From the NCBI RefSeq assembly GCF_030123105.1, contig NZ_CP126095.1, forward strand, positions 5,766,001 through 5,830,000: a stretch of DNA of 64,000 nucleotides, in the 5' to 3' direction. This DNA comes from Paenibacillus sp. G2S3 (lineage in GTDB: Bacteria > Bacillota > Bacilli > Paenibacillales > Paenibacillaceae). The notes beneath the pieces are model-generated. The model saw only the letters and a program-made list of their open reading frames with translations. It was not told the origin of the DNA and did not search any database. Positions 10,589 to 20,183 of this stretch are shown piece by piece. The position numbers and the translations under genes are program-made. Each line of letters begins with the position of its first letter. Position 1 is the stretch's first letter.

Positions 10589-11622
10589 TTATTCATTGAC
10601 TAACGGAACGGTAATTTCAATCCGCATTCCTTTACCCGGAGCGGTAATAAACTGAATGGAACCTCCGATTTCATTCATCCGCTCCTGCATATTCGACAAA
10701 CCGTAGGAAGTTTGTTTACTATCATCCAATTCAAAACCGATCCCATCATCACGGAGCGTCAAACGAACCGTATCTCCTCGCCGGTGAAGTCTGATTTCCA
10801 TCTTTTCTGCTTTCGCATGACGAAGCGTATTGGAGATTGCCTCCTGTACAATACGGAATAAGTGATTCTCTACCCCTTTTAGCAATTGTACATCAGGGTC
10901 CATCTCAAACACGATTTCAATCGGAACCTTAACCTTAAGTTCCTTGATCAACTCCTGTAGCCCCTGCGCCAATCCCTTACCTTCCAAATAAACAGGTCTC
11001 AAATGTAGCAATAATGCTCTCATCTCTGATTGAGCGACAGCAGACATTTCTTCAATAAGTGCAATTTGCCGTTGCGCCTTGTCAAAATCCTTCTCCAGCG
11101 TCCGACCTACAGCCGTGGCGGTCATAGAGATCGCAAACAACTGCTGTGAGACAGCATCATGCAATTCACGCGCAAGCCGCTGGCGCTCTTCCATAATAGC
11201 AGATACTCGTGCTTGCTCTGCGAGCTTCGCGTTATTTGTAGACAAACGCTGTAGCGTTGTCACTTGGTTTTCCCATTTTCCGCTGATTCGACCCAATTGT
11301 TCTCCGAGCCTTCCCAGCTCATCGTCACCCAAGTCAGGCATAGATAGCGTTAAGTTTCCCTTCTCCCACAATACGAGAGTTTCTCTCAGGCGTTCCAACT
11401 TTCGCTTTACCCGGAAGCTCTGATAGAAACCAAAGCCAACCCCGAAACCCATAGGCAGTAGAATTAGAGTAAATGCCGTGCGTAATCCAATCATCCAGCT
11501 TTCAAAAGGCTTCAAATAGCCATATGTATACATGGTGTACAATATCACAAGCAGCATGACAAAAGAGAACAGAGCCCCTCACCCATACTGCGTGACATCA
11601 TATTTTTGTTCTTTTTATCCAT
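10589..11622 (-). CDS. liaS: LiaS-type sensor histidine kinase, frameshifted near the N-terminus
   Basis: Membrane sensor kinase partner of LiaR. Two transmembrane segments come first (LLVILYTMYTYG; LRTAFTLILLPMGFGVGF), then a HAMP-like linker, the phosphoacceptor helix ARELHDAVSQQLFAISM and an HATPase domain (NTLRHAKA, DDGIGFEL). The long frame starts at 11557 inside the first helix. An ATG at 11622 with AAGGGAGGG upstream (MDKKNKNMMSRSMGEGL) is in another frame. One C missing near 11570 joins them into a 344-residue protein. The gene lies 30 bases after the reconstructed liaF. Confidence 0.9.
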
Positions 11623-11652
11623 ACGGGGACCCTCCCTTCTGTATCAAACTAA

Positions 11653-12298
11653 TCAGGATAATCGCACATCCAAATCTCCCATTAAATAAGACACACTAAA
11701 TTTCACCTTATATTCACTGCTCTCATAGTTAGGGACTTCCAATTCAGACGGTTTAGCATACCAGTATCACGTTGGTTACCGAATTCAATCGATCCAAACA
11801 GCACAAAGGCTTCGATTTCTATACCAAAATCATCTGACAATTGAATGTCCATATCACCAAAGATCCCTTGAAACAGCATAACCGTTTCCTTTTGCTCCGC
11901 CATAGCCAGTGAAAGATCAAGATCGGCCTCTCCAAGGATATGCCATGAGCTGAGGCTATGCATCACCCAGGGTGAGCGATCCCAGTCAAATCTAGACGAA
12001 AAGTTCTGCTTCTGCATAAACCCTTCCTTACGCTGAACTCTTTTGGATTTAGTAAAAACATTCCCAGTGAGATCAAGCAAATCCCCAACACGAGCACCAA
12101 ATGATCCAGCAAAAGCAATATAGCGCCAATCCCGAGCAGCTTATAACCCTGCTTTACTTTGCCTGACGTCGTGCGGTAGACCCCTAGAAGCAGGAATAGA
12201 AGCGCGACAATGGAGAAAAAGCCGAGCCATCTACCAAAAATCATCATGCAGCCAACACCGATCAGTCCGATGGCAATCAAACGGTTTCGTTTATCCAT
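11653..12298 (-). CDS. liaF: LiaF-type negative regulator of LiaS, two frameshifts
   Basis: Membrane protein that holds LiaS inactive without stress. The N-terminal half has about four hydrophobic helices. The C-terminal half is the cytosolic LiaF domain (HILGEADLDLSLA, QGIFGDMDIQLSDD, FVLFGSIEFGNQ). Two single-base losses break it: one in a GGG run near 12021, joining SVRK to GFMQKQNF, and one in a CCC run near 11732. Repairing the second lets the protein end in YKVKFSVSYLMGDLDVRLS with stop at 11653, giving 215 residues. AGGAGG precedes the ATG. Confidence 0.85.
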
Positions 12299-12395
12299 TT
12301 CGCACCTCCTATAAGTTTTGCGTAGCCAAAACTTTGTTATATAGTATCCGTGAATTAATCGTCACTACGAGGAATGTTTAGACTTTCGGTCGCTG

Positions 12396-12450
12396 TTGTT
12401 CACAGATTTCTTTATTTGAACACTCGATAGAGGTTGAAATCCGTGAACAA
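12396..12450. repeat. Inverted repeat, 15-bp arms
   Basis: TTGTTCACAGATTTC (12396-12410) and GAAATCCGTGAACAA (12436-12450) are inverted copies with one mismatch around 25 bases. A GC-rich semi-palindrome GGCGAACGCTATCGC follows at once. There is no T-run, so it is not an obvious terminator. Confidence 0.7.
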
Positions 12451-12567
12451 AGGCGAACGCTATCGCTCCTACAGTTCCAAACTTCCTCTCCCTGACTTTA
12501 CACCGGCTTAAAGTTTAAATTTTGCTTCGAAAAACCATCTTCGTCAATATATTATAGCCAGCTGCTA

Positions 12568-12610
12568 CAAAAGCCATATCGGTATGGAGATCCATACCGT
12601 ATGGCTTCTT
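12568..12610 (-). terminator. Probable terminator of the psp cluster
   Basis: Inverted repeat AAGCCATA-CGGTATGG around AGAT, about 45 bases past the pspA stop. On the minus strand the T-run after the stem is short (CTTTTG), so efficiency is uncertain. Confidence 0.6.
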
Positions 12611-12653
12611 CTTGTCCAGCATATCATATCTACTTAAGTTTTAGGAACAGGAT

Positions 12654-13358
12654 TTAATCTTCTTTTTTGTTTAAAGAAGGAGCAGCCGGTGTATCATTCA
12701 GCTTGCTTCTCAGTGCAGCCAGTTGCTCATCCACTTTCAGTTGTTTCTCAACATCGACTGGTTTAGTGTAAGCAGCGGATGGGCTGTAAGGTGCACGCAT
12801 TACATCTGCTTCTGCTTCAAGCTGCATAATCTTCTCTTCCATCCGGTGGAATCCGAGTGACGCACTGCCACTTTCGATGGAATGTACGCTACTGATTTGT
12901 GTCATTTGTTTCTTCGCTTTAGCCATTTGAGCGCGGGATACGAGCTCGTTACGTTTGTTGCGAAGCTTGTAGAATTCATCCTTCATATCGTGCAGCTGCC
13001 CAACCAATTCCTTCGCTTGCACTTCAGCTTGAGCATGAAGATCGCTGTATTCCGCTTGTTTTTGATCGAAGTATATTTTTTCTTCCAACAGCTTGCGGGT
13101 AACTTCTTCTTGGCCGTTTTTCAATGCCAATTCAGCTTGTGCTCCACGTTGTGCGGACATTTTTGCTGCTTCTTCCACGCGTTGCTTCATGCGACGTTCG
13201 TTCGCCATTTGCTTGGCAACTGTAACTTCTGCTTCGTGGATTTCAGCCTCCATATCGCGCAGATATTGGTTAAGCATTACGATTGGGTCCTCTACCTTAT
13301 CCAACAAGTCATTTACCGACGCCTTAGTCATATCTTTAATTCTTTGAAATACTCCCAT
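12654..13358 (-). CDS. pspA: PspA/IM30 family envelope-stress protein (LiaH-like)
   Basis: Phage-shock-type peripheral membrane protein that forms large coats on stressed cytoplasmic membrane. 234 residues, almost all helical and highly charged, with the family start [25 protein letters not shown] and a coiled coil to about residue 170. The last 45 residues are a Pro/Ala-rich tail ending NKKED. GAAAGGGG precedes the ATG. It follows the PspC gene by 3 bases, so the two are surely co-transcribed. A second PspA-like gene lies two genes upstream. Confidence 0.93.
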   Translation of the reverse strand: MGVFQRIKDMTKASVNDLLDKVEDPIVMLNQYLRDMEAEIHEAEVTVAKQMANERRMKQRVEEAAKMSAQRGAQAELALKNGQEEVTRKLLEEKIYFDQKQAEYSDLHAQAEVQAKELVGQLHDMKDEFYKLRNKRNELVSRAQMAKAKKQMTQISSVHSIESGSASLGFHRMEEKIMQLEAEADVMRAPYSPSAAYTKPVDVEKQLKVDEQLAALRSKLNDTPAAPSLNKKED

Positions 13359-13361
13359 GAT

Positions 13362-13829
13362 TTACAATTCCCCTTTCTCATATTTAGACAGTTTTTGTTT
13401 GAGTTCTTCAACTTCTTTTTGCAGAGCCTTCTTCTCGATATCCTTCATCATCGCATCCAAACCGGAATCCGGTGCGGAATATGCGTTGTTCTTCTCAAAA
13501 TTAGGATTGTAGTTAGGTTGGCGTCCGTAAGGTCCATGTCCGCCATTAGCCTGCGGTCCGTGTCCATGTTCTGGTCTACCTGAGTAAGGACCATCGAATG
13601 GGCCACCCGGTGCACCAGGGCCTGGTCCGAAAGGATTATAATGCGTAGGCTCCTTCGGAATGACCAGCGCTGCAATGAAGTACACTGGAATCACGGCACC
13701 TCCTGTAAACGGAATGCTGACCAGTAACAGAATCCGGAATAGCGTGGAATCAATACCGAGTGTCTCAGATAATCCACCTGCAAGACCCGTCATCACTTTA
13801 TCTCTAGTTGAACGATATAATCGACTCAT
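13362..13829 (-). CDS. pspC: PspC domain membrane protein with Gly/Pro-rich linker
   Basis: PspC-domain protein. Residues 1-60 hold the domain (MSRLYRSTRDKVMTGLAGG, then two hydrophobic segments). A long linker rich in Gly, Pro, His and Asn follows (about 65-115), then a C-terminal coiled coil (ALQKEVEELKQKLSKYEKG). I start it at 13829 because AAAGGAG stands seven bases before this ATG; an in-frame ATG at 13850 lacks a site. PspC proteins signal or buffer PspA at the membrane. The gene is sandwiched between two PspA homologues. Confidence 0.88.
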   Translation of the reverse strand: MSRLYRSTRDKVMTGLAGGLSETLGIDSTLFRILLLVSIPFTGGAVIPVYFIAALVIPKEPTHYNPFGPGPGAPGGPFDGPYSGRPEHGHGPQANGGHGPYGRQPNYNPNFEKNNAYSAPDSGLDAMMKDIEKKALQKEVEELKQKLSKYEKGEL

Positions 13830-13865
13830 AGCGCTACTCCTTTCCACCATTGTTCAGTTTCTCCT

Positions 13866-14510
13866 TTAAGCGTGCCATTTCTCTTCGAGTACGGTTGCTA
13901 CAGTCTCACCTGCTTGCACCGCATATTCCTGTCCCATACGACGTACATCGCGCAGGCTCTTCGCTTCTAATTCCCAATCTGACATCCGATCTTCCAGACG
14001 TCCGAACATTTTGGGAACATCACCGCCATTACCATAAGCACTTGCTCTTTGGTTCATACGTTGCTGTAGTCTCAGCGACTCCATCCGTGCCGCGTAATAC
14101 TGACGTTTGCTGTACACTGTCTGATACTCTATTTTCAGCTCATTCAGCTGTCCTTCAAGTTCAAACAAGGATTGCTTACTTTGTTCAAGTAGCCCGCTGT
14201 ACTGCTCCAACTTTTCCTCGTGAATGATCTTTTCTTGTAAAGCCAACTTTGCCAGATGATCTTCGCCCGCTTTTAATGCGAGTAACGCCTGTTCCTCACG
14301 TTTATTTCTCATGGCAGTCGCTTGATTCACTTGCTGCTGCAATTGCTTCGTATGGGAAGCGTATTGCTGATACAGTCTTTCAGCTTCACTGATTTCCTCG
14401 CGAGTTGAATGTAGAAATTGATCAATTAGCTTCACAGGATCTTGACTTTGCTCTAGACGTTCATTTAGATTAGCTACTGTAATATCCCTCATGCGACGAA
14501 AAACACTCAT
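13866..14510 (-). CDS. Second PspA/IM30 family protein
   Basis: 214-residue PspA-family coiled-coil protein (MSVFRRMRDITVANLNERLEQSQDPVKLIDQF start), clearly diverged from the PspA two genes downstream. The central helix is rich in Gln and Glu, and the tail lacks the Pro-rich end of its paralogue. A GGGAGGGAGCAGGAG stretch precedes the ATG. It is probably co-transcribed with the small membrane protein upstream and pspC downstream. Two different PspA proteins in one operon suggest mixed or alternative coats; that is inference. Confidence 0.88.
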   Translation of the reverse strand: MSVFRRMRDITVANLNERLEQSQDPVKLIDQFLHSTREEISEAERLYQQYASHTKQLQQQVNQATAMRNKREEQALLALKAGEDHLAKLALQEKIIHEEKLEQYSGLLEQSKQSLFELEGQLNELKIEYQTVYSKRQYYAARMESLRLQQRMNQRASAYGNGGDVPKMFGRLEDRMSDWELEAKSLRDVRRMGQEYAVQAGETVATVLEEKWHA

Positions 14511-14554
14511 AATCTCCTGCTCCCTCCCTGCTTCTTGTTTAAGTACAATTCTTC

Positions 14555-14857
14555 TTAATAAGTACCATTTCTTCTACCCTTTAAAGCTGACACTCCCCAT
14601 ACGATCAACGCCACACCTAGCAGTGGTCCGATGATCCAGGAAAGCTTCGCGATCAGGGACATGACACCAATGAACATTAGTACCCAACCGATAACCTTGC
14701 GTCCACTCTTAATTCCATAGTACCCGAGAACAACCAGCAATACTGGGAACAGTAGTCTGAAAATACCGTGAATCAGAGGAAGCGCTAAACCGAGTAGCAT
14801 TACCGCACCAATCACAATCAGTACAACCGCCAATCCGTTTCCTTGTCTTCTTTGCAT
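14555..14857 (-). CDS. Small membrane protein (LiaI/LiaF-N-like)
   Basis: 100 residues, almost wholly hydrophobic, with three to four predicted membrane helices (LAVVLIVIGAVMLLGLAL; LFPVLLVVLGYYGI; VIGWVLMFIGVMSLI; IIGPLLGVALIVWGVSAL) and a basic C-terminus. It resembles the membrane half of LiaF and the LiaI anchor proteins that recruit PspA-type proteins. It is the first gene of the psp cluster. Its promoter must lie between 14858 and 15040; TTGAAA and TAGAAT are present on the minus strand but only 15 bases apart. Confidence 0.75.
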   Translation of the reverse strand: MQRRQGNGLAVVLIVIGAVMLLGLALPLIHGIFRLLFPVLLVVLGYYGIKSGRKVIGWVLMFIGVMSLIAKLSWIIGPLLGVALIVWGVSALKGRRNGTY

Positions 14858-15040
14858 TATTTTCTCACCGCCTTTCGTTGTCCTTAACCTTATAGCCTTA
14901 TTCTAGAGCAATTCGCAGACTTTCAAAACAGACCAACGACGGTTTTTGGTACTGGACCTTAGTCGAGGTAGCTGTACGACTGCAGACCACTATAGGGCTA
15001 GCAAAGCACTTTTCATCAATGAAATAGCGACTTTAATGAG

Positions 15041-15061
15041 AAAAAACCCCAATTTAGGGGT
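15041..15061 (-). terminator. Terminator of the two-component operon
   Basis: ACCCC-TAAATT-GGGGT stem-loop followed by a T-run on the minus strand. Its place just after 15084 supports the reconstructed end of the histidine kinase. Confidence 0.8.
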
Positions 15062-15083
15062 AAGGCTTGGAGTATTTTCAGAA

Positions 15084-16106
15084 TCAGCGTATCGGCAAAA
15101 ATATAGAAAAACACTCCCTTTACTTAGCTCGGATTTCACCTTTATATATCCACCCTGCTCGGTCACAATTTTACGGGCTAAATAAAGACCTATGCCAACA
15201 CCTTCAGTTCCATTGGAACCCGCACCTCGGTAAAATCGTTTAAAGATGTCATTAATCTCAGTGACAGGAATTCCTATTCCAACATCGGCAACATCAATCC
15301 TTGCAAAAAGCTCATACCTGCGAATCGTAATCCTAACCCTCCCGGACCCAAGTGTATATTTCAGAGCATTATCGATGATGTTATAGATAGCTTCTCCCGT
15401 CCACTTGGGATCATGTTGCAGCGTAATCTCCTGATCGGTTTCAAGTAAGATTTCTATATCCTTTAGCTCTGCTGCTGGAAACGCCTGTTTAATGGCTGAC
15501 AACACCGTATTCTCAAGATTATGCTTCTCCGCATGAAGCTCTATAATACCGGATTCAAGTCGTGATAACTTGATCAGATTCACCATGAGCCAAGATAACT
15601 TCTCAATTTGACTACCCATATGACGAGTAAATTCACTGCGCTTTTCAGCAGGGAGCCCTTTATCCATCAGAAGACTGTTATACATCCCTAAATTAGCTAA
15701 AGGGGTCTTGAGTTGATGAGAAATATCAGAGATCAATGTTTTGACCTCGTGACTCTCTTCACGATAGCGCCGCTTCTGCGAAGACAACAGCTCAGATAAT
15801 TGAAGGATCTGATGCTGTAATTTAGAGAGGAGTGTATCCTCCTGCACCGGGAACATCTGAGTCATTTGTCCATTGATAAGATCTTGAATCAATCCCGACA
15901 ATGAAGATAGAGTGTTTAACATTTCTTTACGAAGAGCGAACACAAAACCTGTAAACAGCAGGGCTATCACGCTGACAAACACCACGTGATCCGATAACTA
16001 CAGATCTCTCAGGCTTATAATAGATAAGCATAGAGCCAAACAAAGCCACGACTACAACAAAAAGGGCGAAAGAACTCCAAATTATTTTTATAAAAGGGTT
16101 CTTCAT
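15084..16106 (-). CDS. Intramembrane-sensing histidine kinase (BceS-like), two frameshifts
   Basis: Sensor kinase with two N-terminal membrane helices joined by only about ten residues (YYKPERSVVID), the architecture of kinases that sense through a partner ABC transporter. DHp helix: DISHQLKTPLANL. HATPase motifs: NIIDNALKYT, DVGIGIP, GVGIGLYLARKIV. A surplus base near 15991 splits the first helix from the rest. One T missing from a run at 15106-15110 spoils the end; restoring it gives GSVFSIFLPIR and a stop at 15084. The repaired protein has 340 residues. The start at 16106 overlaps the regulator's ribosome-site region. Confidence 0.85.
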
Positions 16107-16108
16107 CC

Positions 16109-16785
16109 TTACTCTCCCCATGTGTAGCCGATACCGAATACAGTTTTAATATATTGACAGTCTTTAGGATCATCCTCTATTTTGGCCCGCAGCCTACGAA
16201 TATTTACGCTCAGCGTATTCTCATCCACGAAATTACCTTCAATATCCCATAGCTTCTCCAGCATCAACCTCCGAGTAAGAACCTGTCCTCTATTCTCGGT
16301 AAGAATGGCCAGTAGACGATACTCATTGGTAGTTAGTTTTATTTCCTGTCCATATTTGTAAACCTTCATTTTGGCTGAGTTAATCGTAATATCCTTGTAT
16401 TGAAGCAGCTCTGAGCTACCACCAGTGGCTGTTCGACGAAGTACAGCCTTCACACGCTGTAAAAGAACAACCATACTAAACGGCTTAGCGATATAATCGT
16501 CTGCCCCTAGCCCAAATCCAGTGACCATATCCTGCTCAGTATCATTGGCCGTTAGAAAGATTAACGGAATGGAATTCGTTCGCCGAATTTCTTGGCACAG
16601 TGCAAGACCACTCCCATCTGGCAGATTAATGTCCAAAAGGACCAGACCGATGGTCTGATCCTGAATCGCAGAGGCCCCTCCTGGTAAGAAAAGGCCTGAA
16701 TAATACTATAGTGTTCTTTTTCAAGCATGAACTTTAGCCCCTCATTTAAGAGACTGTCATCCTCTACAATTAGAATGGTTGTCAT
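16109..16785 (-). CDS. OmpR-family response regulator, frameshifted
   Basis: Response regulator paired with the downstream kinase. The receiver domain starts MTTILIVEDDSLLNEGLKFML and continues, after a break at 16675-16678 (a G run one base short), as GLVLLDINLPDGSG with the phosphoacceptor Asp. The C-terminal winged helix is typical OmpR/PhoB (ITINSAKMKVYKYG to RRLRAKIEDDP and GIGYTWGE). The repaired length is 225 residues. It stands immediately after the ABC permease gene, so it probably controls that transporter, as BceR-type regulators do; that is inference. Confidence 0.87.
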
Positions 16786-16851
16786 TGAAACTCACCTCTA
16801 TACCTATCATTGTAACAAGCAGAGGAAGGCTACGCTGTAAATTAAATAGCT

Positions 16852-19343
16852 CTATTCCATTTGCCGTAGACGTTCCACAATGCTGTCCTTTTTAATTTGC
16901 TTATAAGCAATAAGCGGAACACTCAGGCAAACCACAAAAACGAGTACAATTGCAATAGAAAGCGGAAGGGTTGGGAAGCTAAACACAGCATAAGTAGCTT
17001 CTTGGCTGAACAGGCTATAAGCACCATAACTGAGTAATGTGCCTATTGTTGAGATTAACAATGTCGATATGATCGCATAACCTGCCCCTTCGAACAGCAG
17101 CAGCTTTCTCATCTGCTTAGAGGTCATCCCCACGCTCTCCATCACTGCGAACTCCAGTTTTCGGGCCACAACGCCAGTATACATAATATTAATGTAATTC
17201 AATATTCCAATCAGCGCTAGAATGAGTGCAATGCCTCCACCCATAATATAAAAGGTTAGCTTGGCCGATTCCATGAACTTTTCCATATACAGCTTCGACT
17301 CCAGCTTCAGCTCACCATCTCCGCCGATGAGTCCTTCCAATTGATCGGTAATCTGCTTCCAGTCTTTTGGGTCAGCATTAATATACACTTTACTTATAAG
17401 TGGGTTTTTCATGTATTTCTCCATAGCAGTATGACTGATGTATACATTCGGAGCTACAAAATGTGACGATCCTAGCGAGCTGAAATCAGCAAGCCCTCCA
17501 ATTTCGAAAGATTGTGCAGCTTCGCTGTTTATAGGACTGATTTGAAAGTTATCTCCCATCTTAATACCACCGAGATTAAAATTGTCCAGCAGGGCAATCT
17601 CACCCTTTTCAAAACGTTTCATATCCACAGTGATTCTTAATTTCTCTTCCATCTTCTTGAGCTGATCTGAATCTAGCCCAATAACATGGGTCATTGAAAA
17701 CATGCCTTGAGGCTTAGCCAATTGTTCATCGGTAGGGCGATCTGTGTGATATGATTTTGCGAATTCATCCATATACTTACTGAATACCTCAGGATCATAC
17801 TTGATCTGACCTATCCCAGTGTAAGCTTTGAAGACCTCTTTACTCCCTTTATATCCTGAATTTCCTTGATCATATCCTCTGTAATCTTGGCTTTCTCTTC
17901 CCCTCGAATCCAAAGGACATCGTTTGATTGGACAGCGTGAAGTCATTATCCATGTATTCAGCAATAAAATGATCCGTACTCATACTAAGTACAAGTGTAT
18001 TGATTACCAGAAAAGTCGTGAGCCCCAGAAATAAAGAGAGAAACACAACCATCGCCCGTTTTTTCACTCTAAAAATATTACGCCAGGCCAGTCGATGCAG
18101 CTTAGATCCGCCAGTTCCCCGCTTCGTCTTAGCTTTAACCATCGTCCCTGTATATCTCACCGCTTCTATTGGAGAGACTTTACCAGCTATAGAGGCAGGT
18201 TTGATAGCGCTAAACATGGTGGTCAACCAAGCAAACAACGCAGCTCAATAAAGATTAACGGATGAAAAGAAATCACCACGCCCGTATCCAAATCCATTGT
18301 ACTCATAGCCAGGGGCACCATTACGAAGGAAGTCACAGCTCCTGCGGCAAGTCCCAGTGGGATAGCGATAAGCGCTAACCGTGAGGCTTGTGCCCTGACT
18401 ATTTTTTAATTTGCTGCTGTGTAGTTCCTAGCGTTCTAAGCAGACCGTAGAACCTTGTATCCCGTGAGACAGAAATATAAAGCACATTATAGATCAGTAA
18501 ATATCCGCTCAGCATAACAAATAATATAATTCCAGCGTAACCGATCAAAGTCGCTGTTCTATCCGAAGAGGTAGACGATTGGTTAGAAACAGGTTCGAGC
18601 TTTTGATTTTTTCCAAAGGAATATCCTGTTGCAAACGTGAGATAAGTTCATCCGTGTTTTTCTCATTAAATAAAACAGTGGCATTTTGGGATTCCCAAGA
18701 TCTACACCATGTGCTTCAGCAAAAGCCCCCGATACCAGCATAGCGCCAGTATTTCCGGTACGGGCATGACTGTAATCGGTAAACCATCCACTTAGTATGA
18801 AGTTGTTACTCTCTTGAGATTTCACCCCATCGCGCGTAACGGAGTAGGTAAATGGCAAGCTCATGCCAATCTGCGGATCATCCATCCCCATCGACTGTAA
18901 TATCCATAAAGGAACGGCAATTTCATTGTCCTTCTCTGGGTACTTGCCCTTGAGCCCGTCGATTACAGGCTTACGCATCTCTGTCCATTCCGTAGAGTCA
19001 TACCAGAGCAAAGCTAAACTAAGATCTCCCATTTCAGGAGTTTTGACAACATTCCCTACTTTGGACTGAAGTCCGATGGTCTTAATATAGGAAAGCGTCT
19101 TTAACTTGTTTAATTGCTGTTCTGACGGTGAGGTCAAGTAAACATCAGCCATGGTTCCGTTTATTTTCAATTGCTGCATTTCAAAGGTTTTATAGTTGCT
19201 CAGTCCAATACTAAAAAAGAAGTAATGAGCCAGGTAGTAAGCACGATGGCTAGAATTACAAACCAGTTTCTGGTCCGGTTGGCTTTCAGGCTTCTGCTCG
19301 TCAGCTTTTTAACAATCGGCTTATTGCTGTTTGGAAACATCAT
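16852..19343 (-). CDS. FtsX/MacB-type ABC transporter permease, seven frameshifts
   Basis: Large permease working with the ATPase just upstream. The start at 19343 (MFPNSNKPIVKKLTSRSLKANRTRNW) has GGAGG eight bases before it and overlaps the ATPase end by 23 bases. The order is: one membrane helix, an extracytoplasmic MacB_PCD-like domain (about 200 residues), an FtsX domain, a second extracytoplasmic domain, and a C-terminal FtsX domain ending in KKDSIVERLRQME. Seven places each lack one base: about 19215, 18685, 18602, 18405, 18244, 17901 and 17840. Restoring all seven gives exactly 832 codons plus stop. A true pseudogene is possible, but neighbouring genes show the same error type. Confidence 0.8.
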
Positions 19344-20016
19344 CACAATGCCCTCCAGTAATTTTACCGTCCTCTATCCGGATGGTCCGGTCTGCAAGCT
19401 GAGCAATCTCTTCATTATGAGTAATCATTAGAATCGTCTGATTAAACTGTCTGCTTGTTACTTTGAGTAATCCAATGACTTCTTGACTAGTGATGCTATC
19501 CAAGTTCCCTGTAGGTTCATCGGCTAGGATAATGGATGGTTTAGCAGCTAAGGCCCGTGCGATAGCAACCCTTTGCTGCTGACCGCCTGAGAGTTGACCT
19601 GGGAGGTTGTCCAATTTTTGCGAGAGACCTAACGTATTCACAATATGATCCACGAATTCCTTGTCTATCTTGTTCCCATCCAACTCTATAGGTAGCACAA
19701 TATTCTCGTATACATTCAGAATCGGCACCAGATTATAGTTCTGAAACACAAATCCGATCTTTCTTCTTCTAAATACGGTTAACTCATCATCCTTCATCCC
19801 AAAAATATTCTTACCATCTATGACCACCTGACCCTCTGTTGCTCGATCAAGCCCGCCTAGCATATGTAAGAGCGTTGACTTCCCACTTCCTGATGTCCCG
19901 ACGATCGCTATAAATTCACCGTTGTTTACCTCTACGTTAATACCATCCAGTGCCTTGACCAGGTTACTTCCCTTACCATAATGTTTACTGAGATTAACCG
20001 CGCTAAGTACAGCCAT
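19321..20016 (-). CDS. ABC transporter ATP-binding protein (MacB/LolD family)
   Basis: Intact ATPase: Walker A GTSGSGKST, Q-loop FVFQNYNLVP, signature LSGGQQQRVAIARAL, Walker B ILADEPTGNLDS, H-loop MITHNEE. This subfamily drives FtsX-like permeases that expel or sense antimicrobial peptides. I start it at 20016 (MAVLSAVNLSKHYG), preceded by GGAGATGGG; an upstream in-frame extension lacks a site. It is the first gene of the ATPase-permease-regulator-kinase operon, all read in one direction. Confidence 0.9.
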   Translation of the reverse strand: MAVLSAVNLSKHYGKGSNLVKALDGINVEVNNGEFIAIVGTSGSGKSTLLHMLGGLDRATEGQVVIDGKNIFGMKDDELTVFRRRKIGFVFQNYNLVPILNVYENIVLPIELDGNKIDKEFVDHIVNTLGLSQKLDNLPGQLSGGQQQRVAIARALAAKPSIILADEPTGNLDSITSQEVIGLLKVTSRQFNQTILMITHNEEIAQLADRTIRIEDGKITGGHCDDVSKQQ

Positions 20017-20124
20017 ATTCCCATCTCCATTCCGCTTTGTTATTCTACAGCCCATTATATAGAGCAGTTCTTACATTCTAGTGACACATCAAAATATCCC
20101 CACAATACATACTTTCTGATATGT

Positions 20125-20155
20125 AAAAAAGACTTGCCCATAATGGACAAGTCTC
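20125..20155 (-). terminator. Terminator of the met operon
   Basis: AGACTTGTCC-ATTAT-GGGCAAGTCT stem-loop followed by six T on the minus strand, about 30 bases after the metQ stop. Confidence 0.9.
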
Positions 20156-20183
20156 TATAAATTGCTGACCTAGCTATTTAAGC

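Larger units (their letters stand above)
12299..12653. other. Intergenic region upstream of liaF, with an inverted repeat and a terminator
   Basis: No gene seen. It contains a 15-base inverted repeat (12396-12450) and a hairpin at 12568-12610 that probably ends the psp transcript. The liaF promoter should lie near 12330-12360 (TATATA at about 12340 on the minus strand), but I cannot fix a -35. Confidence 0.5.
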
